Source: Candidatus Zambryskibacteria bacterium CG10_big_fil_rev_8_21_14_0_10_34_34 | GTDB lineage: Bacteria; Patescibacteriota; Minisyncoccia; Phycocordibacterales; WO2-35-19 | DNA: 5,305 nt | Assembly (NCBI GenBank): GCA_002771075.1 | Contig: PCXM01000005.1 | Span: 1-5,305, forward strand | Direction: 5' to 3' | Shown here: positions 1 through 3,346 of the stretch, one piece after another | Layout: each line of letters starts with the position of its first letter | Numbering within the stretch: the first letter of the stretch is position 1 | The notes under the pieces: model-generated | What the model was told of the DNA's origin: nothing | Seen by the model: only the letters and a program-made list of their open reading frames with translations | The model's database searches: none | Program-made: the position numbers and the translations under genes

Positions 1-348
1 AAAAGTTCCTTTTTCATTAAATTGGAAAGCAAATCCCGGTAGCCAAATGCGATCAAACATTCCTTTGAGTATAGCCGGCATAGTAGACCACCAAGATGGA
101 TAAAAAATAACAAAATGCTCGCACCATTTTATGTCTTCTTGAATTTGTTTCAAATCTGGTTCAAGTTCTTGGATTTCTTTGTAGCCCTTATGTAAGATGG
201 GGTCAAAATTTAAATCTCCTAGATTGACTCTCTTTACTTCATTTCCTGCTTCTCTCGCTCCTTCGGCATAAGCATCGGCTAGGATGGTGTTGAAACTATT
301 GCTATCTGGATGGCCGACTAAAACTAAAATTTTTTTATCATAAAACAA
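1..348 (-). CDS. NAD(P)H dehydrogenase (quinone)-like flavoprotein, Flavodoxin_2 family, partial
   Basis: This is a cytosolic flavodoxin-fold oxidoreductase of the MdaB/KefF/NQO type, which uses FAD or FMN and NAD(P)H to reduce quinones or similar acceptors. It was found by translating the edge region. Family features are the first strand and phosphate loop [16 protein letters not shown], followed by a helix ([13 protein letters not shown]), the acidic [10 protein letters not shown] segment, and the flavin-contact segment [24 protein letters not shown]. The C-terminal part lies beyond the left edge. The start is problematic. The only in-frame start after the upstream stop is TTG at 348-346, which overlaps the -10 box. 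An ideally placed ATG at 341-339 enters the wrong frame and stops after five codons, because the A run at 336-330 is seven long; eight would give [10 protein letters not shown]. Family assignment is secure, but the exact substrate and the start are not. Confidence 0.85.
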   Translation of the reverse strand, partial: MFYDKKILVLVGHPDSNSFNTILADAYAEGAREAGNEVKRVNLGDLNFDPILHKGYKEIQELEPDLKQIQEDIKWCEHFVIFYPSWWSTMPAILKGMFDRIWLPGFAFQFNEKGTF

Positions 349-356
349 TTATAGCA
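348..356 (-). promoter_or_regulatory. Extended -10 promoter of the flavodoxin-fold gene
   Basis: The minus strand reads TGCTATAAT, a perfect extended -10 element (TGN + TATAAT). It is followed by 6 nt (TGTTTT) and then ATG at 341. With usual spacing, transcription would begin at or next to the A of that ATG, giving a leaderless mRNA. No convincing -35 is seen, which is tolerated for extended -10 promoters. The same arrangement occurs before pgi. Confidence 0.65.
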
Positions 357-431
357 TTATCAACATATTTTTGGTCTAATTTTTTTACTATTTATTTTTA
401 AGTATTTTTGTTGCATAACTCTAAAAATGAG

Positions 432-459
432 TTGACAAAAAGTATGGATTTGCTATTGT
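432..459 (+). promoter_or_regulatory. Plus-strand promoter of the small RNA
   Basis: A consensus -35 TTGACA (432-437) is followed after 16 nt by TATTGT (454-459), which is preceded by TGC and so forms an extended -10. TTGTAT at 456-461 (18-nt spacer) is an alternative. Expected transcription start is about 466-468. No plus-strand protein gene of convincing size follows before the terminator at 561-584. Confidence 0.6.
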
Positions 460-465
460 ATAAAT

Positions 466-584
466 GGATTTCCTCTTGAGGGAGAGGGATTTGGAGAGAG
501 GGGGGTTGGTCTGGACAACCAGCCCCCTGCGGAACTTCTTTTTAGAGGTTTAAAATGCAGACCAGCGCTTGCGCTGGTTTTTTT
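466..584 (+). ncRNA. Putative structured small RNA, family not recognised
   Basis: A consensus promoter and a strong intrinsic terminator delimit a transcript of about 119 nt in the 254-bp gap between two minus-strand genes. The 5' half is strikingly purine-rich (478-505, G and A except for one TTT) with several GGAG/GAGG motifs. The centre folds into a hairpin: GGTTG (504-508) pairs with CAACC (516-520), extended by G500-503 with C523-526 across an AG bulge. A competing pairing is TGGTCTG (507-513) with CAGACCA (558-564), which would break both this hairpin and the terminator stem. I see no SRP, 6S, tmRNA, RNase P or T-box signature. A 29-codon frame (464-553) lies inside, but its ATG would fall at or before the predicted transcript start, and it is rich in AGG, GGG and GAG codons, so a noncoding role is preferred. 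Function is unknown. Confidence 0.5.
561..584 (+). terminator. Intrinsic terminator of the small RNA
   Basis: The stem ACCAGCG (561-567) with CGCTGGT (572-578), loop CTTG, runs into seven T residues (578-584). The orientation fits plus-strand transcription. On the minus strand only a weak T stretch follows the hairpin, so it would be a poor terminator for the kinase gene ending at 603. Confidence 0.85.
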
Positions 585-602
585 GCTTTCTTTTTATTCT
601 AT

Positions 603-1385
603 TTACTGACCAGTATCTTTGAGGAAAGCCAAAGCTCCATAAAGTCCTCCAAAATCTCCAAGCTCGGCTTTTTTAATAAGAGGAAGTTTTGGAAATATTT
701 TCAAAATTTCTTTTAGATGTTCTTCTGTTTTGTTTATTGGTATAGCTGGGTCGCCCGTTATCATTGAACCACCGAGGACCACTACATCCGGTGACCATTC
801 AACAATAATATTATTTAATCCAACAGCTAAAATTTTTGCGTGTTCATCCCAAATGTTTTGGTCTGTTATTTCTTTAGGATTTTTGCCTGTCTTTTTGGAT
901 AAAGCTTTGCCGGAGATAAGGTCCTCAAGAGTCTCTCCTGAATCAATGTTCATTATTTGTTTACCAGGTTCAAAACCGATAGCATATTCGTCAATTTTGC
1001 CTTCTACTATTCTAGCACCACCTACTCCTGTAGAAACTGTTATATAAGCTACAATATTAAAACCTCTACCAGCACCCCAACTTGCTTCTCCAAGTCCTAC
1101 TATGGCAGCATCATTTTCTATAAAAACAGAAACCCCAAAATCTTTGTCTAGGTCTTCTTTTAATTTTTCAGGATTCCAATCAGAGATGCTTCTGCTCATT
1201 CCACCAGCTATTGATTTTATTTCTCTACCGTTGCTACGATCTCTGATTAGTTTATTAAAAATATCTCGACAATCATTATAATTTTTTGGTGTCTCAACAA
1301 CTTTTGGCTCCTCAAATATCTCTCCATCTGCCGAATATGCCATTCTTATTTTAGTTGCTCCAATATCAAAAAGAATTGAATTCAT
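603..1385 (-). CDS. ROK-family sugar kinase (probable glucokinase-like)
   Basis: A cytosolic ATP-dependent sugar kinase of the ROK (repressor, ORF, kinase) family, 260 aa against about 290-320 for typical members. Visible features are the N-terminal phosphate loop SILFDIGATKIR (3-14, D7), the catalytic ENDA with D92 as the expected base, the STGVGGARIVEGK segment (118-130), adenosine-loop VVVLGGSM (201-208) and the C-terminal GDFGGLYGALAFL (243-255). The usual ROK zinc site (His plus CxCGxxGCxE) is absent; that region reads GFEPGKQIMNIDSGETLEDL. The only cysteine is C39. The ATG at 1385 is chosen because the phosphate loop follows at once, as in the family. No Shine-Dalgarno is seen; AACGGG abuts the ATG. 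It lies 90 nt downstream of pgi on the same strand, so a glucose to G6P to F6P pairing is plausible. Family is sure, while glucose as the substrate is inferred. Confidence 0.9.
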   Translation of the reverse strand: MNSILFDIGATKIRMAYSADGEIFEEPKVVETPKNYNDCRDIFNKLIRDRSNGREIKSIAGGMSRSISDWNPEKLKEDLDKDFGVSVFIENDAAIVGLGEASWGAGRGFNIVAYITVSTGVGGARIVEGKIDEYAIGFEPGKQIMNIDSGETLEDLISGKALSKKTGKNPKEITDQNIWDEHAKILAVGLNNIIVEWSPDVVVLGGSMITGDPAIPINKTEEHLKEILKIFPKLPLIKKAELGDFGGLYGALAFLKDTGQ

Positions 1386-1404
1386 CCCGTTAGAAATTTA
1401 GTTT

Positions 1405-1423
1405 TTAATAATTTTTTTATTAA
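1405..1423 (-). repeat. Small palindrome in the kinase leader
   Basis: TTAATAA (1405-1411) and TTATTAA (1417-1423) are perfect inverted 7-mers around TTTTT. They lie just downstream of the putative -10 box (1434-1429), where a repressor operator could sit. The sequence is A/T only, so chance is a real alternative. Confidence 0.3.
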
Positions 1424-1428
1424 GTTTA

Positions 1429-1434
1429 AGTATA
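1429..1434 (-). promoter_or_regulatory. Possible internal promoter for the ROK kinase
   Basis: The minus strand reads CGC-TATACT, a five-of-six -10 box, about 44 nt upstream of the kinase ATG and inside the inverted-repeat element. Transcription from here would begin near 1422 and omit the upstream arm of the repeat. No clear -35 is seen. Confidence 0.35.
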
Positions 1435-1475
1435 GCGGGTATTTCATATTATTTCTAACGGGATTTATATTATTA

Positions 1476-2513
1476 TTAATTATTTTCGGTTAAATGTTTT
1501 TTATATTCCTCTACTGCTGGCTGACCATAAGGGTTTACTTTAAATAGTTTAGCCAACTCTAAAGTAACATTTATCATATAAGCCATAAAACTGCCCAGCT
1601 CTCTTTCGTTTATTTTTTCTATTTCGTATTTTACAAATGGCAAATCTGCTTCTTTGTATGCTTTGGATACATCTTCATAAGCTTTATCATTTACGCTATT
1701 TTTTATTTCAAAGAGAGATTTTATAAATATGGTAAATCTATTTTTAGGACCACCCAAGTTGAGCTGGAGTATAGAGTGCATATCAACGGGACCAATAGAG
1801 ACTGTGGGAGTGAGCCCAATCTTCTCTCCTTCTTCATTTTCTTTACCCAAACTTTCTGCTATGAGCTGTCTGCACCACTTCCCCAAATCTTCAAGTTCCG
1901 AATTAAAAATAAAAAAATCTAAAATATCAAAACCCTTCTCATAATTATTATAAATATTTTTAGCCAAGTGTTTTACTTCACCATTTTCATCTTCTATTTC
2001 ATACTTTTTATCTATCTCTTTGCCTCCAGCTACAAAAGCATCAGCATCTAGTCCGGCTAAAGATATCACTGTAGTATGGGCTACAGTAAAGGCACTAAAA
2101 CGTCCGCCCACGTCTTCATCCCAAGCTATTTTTTTGATGGTGCCTTTTTCGGCTAATTTCCAAAGTGGTGAATTGGGAGTAGATATAACAACGACTCTAT
2201 CGCTTGCAAGAGGACCAAATTTTTTGAATAAAATATCAAATGTTTTGTGATAGGCCTCCAAAGTTTCAGCTGTTTGGCCAGATTTGCTTATGACAATCAA
2301 AACAACTTCTTCTAAGTTTGCTATTTTATTTTTAACAAAATTGGTTATTTCTTCATATTCACGAATATCTGGAGATTCAAGGAAAAATAATTTCTTGTCT
2401 ATATTTGATTTATGTAAAGTGATAGCACTCCAGACTGCTTTGGAGGCCAAGTCGGAGCCACCAATCCCGACTACAAATATATATTTGGCTTTTTGATATT
2501 TATCTATCAGCAT
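1476..2513 (-). CDS. pgi: Glucose-6-phosphate isomerase, N-terminally short form
   Basis: Phosphoglucose isomerase interconverts glucose-6-phosphate and fructose-6-phosphate in cytosolic glycolysis and gluconeogenesis. From the ATG at 2513 it has 345 aa. Features are GIGGSDLASKA (16-26), the sugar-phosphate loop SKSGQTAET (76-84), the family signature DVGGRFSAFT (134-143), catalytic E220 in AESLGKE, H246 in GPVDMHS, and the C-terminal NPYGQPAVEEYKK with the expected catalytic Lys (338/339). A frame open further upstream (to 2552) would begin inside a terminator hairpin. ATG 2513 is preferred because TGCTATAAT lies exactly 6 nt before it. Known bacterial enzymes are about 450-550 aa, and this one lacks roughly 65-75 residues before GIGGS; the upstream DNA is another gene's terminator, so they are not encoded next to it. 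The ROK kinase follows on the same strand with no terminator visible between them. Confidence 0.93.
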   Translation of the reverse strand: MLIDKYQKAKYIFVVGIGGSDLASKAVWSAITLHKSNIDKKLFFLESPDIREYEEITNFVKNKIANLEEVVLIVISKSGQTAETLEAYHKTFDILFKKFGPLASDRVVVISTPNSPLWKLAEKGTIKKIAWDEDVGGRFSAFTVAHTTVISLAGLDADAFVAGGKEIDKKYEIEDENGEVKHLAKNIYNNYEKGFDILDFFIFNSELEDLGKWCRQLIAESLGKENEEGEKIGLTPTVSIGPVDMHSILQLNLGGPKNRFTIFIKSLFEIKNSVNDKAYEDVSKAYKEADLPFVKYEIEKINERELGSFMAYMINVTLELAKLFKVNPYGQPAVEEYKKHLTENN

Positions 2514-2519
2514 TTTTAA

Positions 2520-2528
2520 ATTATAGCA
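2520..2528 (-). promoter_or_regulatory. Extended -10 promoter of pgi
   Basis: The minus strand reads TGCTATAAT, then TTAAAA, then ATG at 2513. This is the same 9-mer and the same 6-nt gap as before the flavodoxin-fold gene, predicting a leaderless pgi mRNA. It begins where the T-rich tail of the upstream terminator ends, so the two units are packed tightly together. Confidence 0.7.
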
Positions 2529-2535
2529 AATAATA

Positions 2536-2572
2536 ATAAAAAGCACCCTCATCGCGTGGCACGCGATGAGGG
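2536..2572 (-). terminator. Intrinsic terminator of the zinc-ribbon gene
   Basis: A perfect 11-bp stem (2546-2556 with 2562-2572), plus a closing T-A pair around a 3-nt loop, is followed on the minus strand by TGCTTTTTATTATTATTT. It lies 26 nt past the stop codon at 2599. The stem is much richer in G and C than the surrounding core-gene DNA. Confidence 0.88.
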
Positions 2573-2598
2573 GCTGGACTCGAAAGGACGATCGAGTA

Positions 2599-2769
2599 TT
2601 AGTGCCTTTGGTTACATCGTTTCTTCAGGAAAACGATCTCCTGATGGCAAAGGTAGCACTCACCTGTTCGTTTGATTACGTTTGGGTTGTTTCGATAACC
2701 ACAACCTTTGCACGGAATCAAAACTATAGCAGGCTTTTGTTTTGGGCGGGGCTGGGCTTGAGTCGACAT
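2599..2769 (-). CDS. Small CxxC/CxxC zinc-ribbon-like protein
   Basis: A 56-aa basic protein: MSTQAQPRPKQKP, a hydrophobic strand AIVLIP (14-19), then CKGC (20-23), GYRNNPNVIKRTGE, CYLC (38-41), HQEIVFLKKRCNQRH. The two CxxC knuckles, 14 residues apart with Gly/Arg-rich turns, are typical of a single zinc ribbon. Charged tails suggest nucleic-acid or ribosome binding, but that is inference. The ATG at 2769 is preceded 10 nt upstream by AAAGG (2784-2780). A recognisable promoter lies upstream, and a strong terminator lies 26 nt downstream. GC content is about 46%, against about 30% in sampled pyrD lines, so codon use differs from the neighbours. It is read as a real gene because the metal motif, SD, promoter and terminator all agree. 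No named family is recognised. Confidence 0.75.
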   Translation of the reverse strand: MSTQAQPRPKQKPAIVLIPCKGCGYRNNPNVIKRTGECYLCHQEIVFLKKRCNQRH

Positions 2770-2835
2770 TTTCAAAAAACCTTTCGGGAATTTGGATTTG
2801 GAGAGGTACTTGCTCCATCGTCAATTATGCATTTA

Positions 2836-2863
2836 ATAATAAAAAACGCAAGTTTTTGGTCAA
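2836..2863 (-). promoter_or_regulatory. Promoter of the zinc-ribbon gene
   Basis: On the minus strand TTGACC (2863-2858), a 16-nt spacer and TATTAT (2841-2836) match the sigma-70 consensus in five of six positions each. The predicted start near 2829 gives a leader of about 60 nt, unlike the leaderless core genes. Confidence 0.6.
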
Positions 2864-2867
2864 AAAC

Positions 2868-2876
2868 TGTGGATAA
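2868..2876 (-). promoter_or_regulatory. DnaA-type 9-mer upstream of the zinc-ribbon promoter
   Basis: The minus strand carries TTATCCACA, a perfect match to the strong DnaA box, ending 4 nt before the -35 TTGACC. A second perfect copy in the same orientation lies before the promoter of the other small gene (3265-3273). Confidence 0.5.
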
Positions 2877-2890
2877 ATAAGCTTTTTTAA

Positions 2891-2924
2891 ACAAAGGAAA
2901 AGCCGGCACGCCTAACGTGCCGGC
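2891..2924 (-). terminator. Intrinsic terminator of the 84-aa gene
   Basis: A perfect 9-bp stem GCCGGCACG (2902-2910) with CGTGCCGGC (2916-2924), with a 5-nt loop, is followed on the minus strand by TTTTCCTTTGTTT. It begins 7 nt after the TGA stop at 2932, in the right orientation for that gene. Confidence 0.85.
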
Positions 2925-2931
2925 CATCGTG

Positions 2932-3186
2932 TCAGCAATACCGATAAAACTCACATTGAGCTCGGTCCATTTCCCCTTCTGGTATATTTTGGACAAGAGC
3001 TAGGACTCCACCTGGCGGAGGATTTGGAGACGCAATGACAGTAACCTCAACCCCAAGGCGTCTTGCCAGCATTGAGGCAAACGCATTGGGGTCAACACTA
3101 TCGCTCCCTTTCAAATGAAAAATTTCTCCATCAGCCGCAGCATTAGCAACTGATTTTCCTCTTAACCGAATTCTGTTATTGAGCAA
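2932..3186 (-). CDS. Small hypothetical protein, TTG start
   Basis: An 84-aa protein that I do not recognise. The sequence begins MLNNRIRLRGKSVANAAADGE and continues with a predicted helix DPNAFASMLARRLG (32-45), a strand VEVTVIAS (46-53), a turn PNPPPGG, a strand VLALVQ (61-66) and the tail EGEMDRAQCEFYRYC. There is no signal peptide or membrane segment. The layout looks like a compact alpha/beta domain. The TTG at 3186 is chosen because AAGGAG (3198-3193) lies exactly 6 nt upstream and no ATG or GTG offers better. It has its own promoter candidates and a terminator 7 nt after the stop. GC is about 47%, well above the core genes, and it is the only gene here ending in TGA. These traits match the zinc-ribbon gene downstream, suggesting both arrived together or belong to one accessory class. 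Superficial size similarity to HPr is not supported by motifs. Confidence 0.7.
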   Translation of the reverse strand: MLNNRIRLRGKSVANAAADGEIFHLKGSDSVDPNAFASMLARRLGVEVTVIASPNPPPGGVLALVQNIPEGEMDRAQCEFYRYC

Positions 3187-3225
3187 TGCTTTCTCCTTCA
3201 GTGGGAATTATACTTCTAAATATAG

Positions 3226-3254
3226 ATATTACATATATATTAAATAAAAGTCAA
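3226..3254 (-). promoter_or_regulatory. Candidate promoter of the 84-aa gene, with alternatives
   Basis: The minus strand shows TTGACT (3254-3249), a 17-nt spacer and TAATAT (3231-3226), giving a leader of about 33 nt containing the AAGGAG Shine-Dalgarno. Two other -10 boxes compete: TATAAT at 3212-3207, which would start transcripts just before the SD, and the extended TGCTATAAT at 3296-3288, which would give a leader of about 95 nt. Which is used cannot be decided from sequence. Confidence 0.45.
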
Positions 3255-3264
3255 AAATATTAAT

Positions 3265-3273
3265 TGTGGATAA
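3265..3273 (-). promoter_or_regulatory. DnaA-type 9-mer upstream of the 84-aa gene promoter
   Basis: A perfect TTATCCACA on the minus strand, 10 nt before TTGACT. It lies in a very AT-rich divergent region between this gene and pyrD, so it could affect both. Confidence 0.5.
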
Positions 3274-3287
3274 TTATTTAGATTAAC

Positions 3288-3296
3288 ATTATAGCA
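3288..3296 (-). promoter_or_regulatory. Third TGCTATAAT extended -10 element
   Basis: This is an exact third copy of the minus-strand 9-mer seen before the flavodoxin-fold gene and pgi. Here no start codon follows at 6 nt; the nearest minus-strand gene starts at 3186. It would give a leader of about 95 nt that spans the other promoter candidates of that gene. Confidence 0.4.
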
Positions 3297-3306
3297 AAAG
3301 ATTTGT

Positions 3307-3335
3307 TTAACTGGTCTTTTTTTATATTATATAAT
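3307..3335 (+). promoter_or_regulatory. Promoter of the pyrD operon
   Basis: TTAACT (3307-3312), a 17-nt spacer and a perfect TATAAT (3330-3335) lie 11 nt before the pyrD ATG. Transcription should start near 3342, leaving a leader of only about 5 nt, too short for a Shine-Dalgarno. The mRNA is therefore nearly leaderless. Confidence 0.65.
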
Positions 3336-3346
3336 AAGATTTCTTT

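Larger units (their letters stand above)
1384..1464 (-). repeat. 81-bp element with perfect 14-bp inverted ends between pgi and the ROK kinase
   Basis: ATCCCGTTAGAAAT (1384-1397) and its exact reverse complement ATTTCTAACGGGAT (1451-1464) bound an AT-rich 53-bp core. The element fills nearly the whole pgi-kinase gap, and its left arm contains the AT of the kinase start codon. No target duplication is evident. A promoter-like TATACT and a smaller palindrome lie in the core. It could be an mRNA stem that hides the start codon, paired operator sites, or a MITE-like repeat. Confidence 0.7.

Noticed and set aside
464..553. A 29-codon plus-strand peptide inside the small RNA
   Set aside because: Its ATG lies at or before the predicted transcript start, only 4 nt after the -10 box rather than 6. 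Composition is driven by the purine tract and gives no recognisable peptide. It cannot be fully excluded.
500..584. Attenuator or T-box reading of the competing hairpins at the small RNA terminator
   Set aside because: The next gene on that side is on the opposite strand, so there is nothing downstream to regulate in cis. No T-box consensus is present.
2514..2552. Extending pgi upstream to the ATG at 2552
   Set aside because: That start is inside the terminator stem of the preceding gene, and the extra 13 residues resemble no GPI N-terminus. The promoter sits between it and the ATG at 2513.
2599..2660. Pseudoknot-like complementarity (ATCGTTT with AAACGAT, TCAGGA with TCCTGA) suggesting a tmRNA-like or riboswitch RNA
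   Set aside because: The segment is inside the 3' coding part of the zinc-ribbon gene, lacks the tmRNA ends and tag, and has no downstream plus-strand gene for a riboswitch.
2723..2731. TGCTATAGT on the minus strand, a near copy of the extended -10 motif
   Set aside because: It lies inside the zinc-ribbon coding region, where it encodes part of PAIVL. A GTG 9 nt downstream opens only a 17-codon frame out of phase with the CxxC motifs.
2566..2880. A 104-codon plus-strand open frame
   Set aside because: It starts inside the terminator hairpin and is antisense to the zinc-ribbon gene, whose CxxC motifs and expression signals explain the same DNA. No plus-strand promoter or SD is seen.
2772..2996. 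A 74-codon minus-strand open frame overlapping the end of the 84-aa gene
   Set aside because: It runs straight through that gene's terminator hairpin and the promoter region of the zinc-ribbon gene, has no SD, and shows no recognisable domain. It is judged a chance frame.
2868..3346. Replication origin, from two DnaA boxes beside very AT-rich DNA
   Set aside because: Only two perfect boxes, about 400 bp apart with genes between, and no dnaA, dnaN, rpmH or similar neighbours. The boxes fit promoter-associated sites better.
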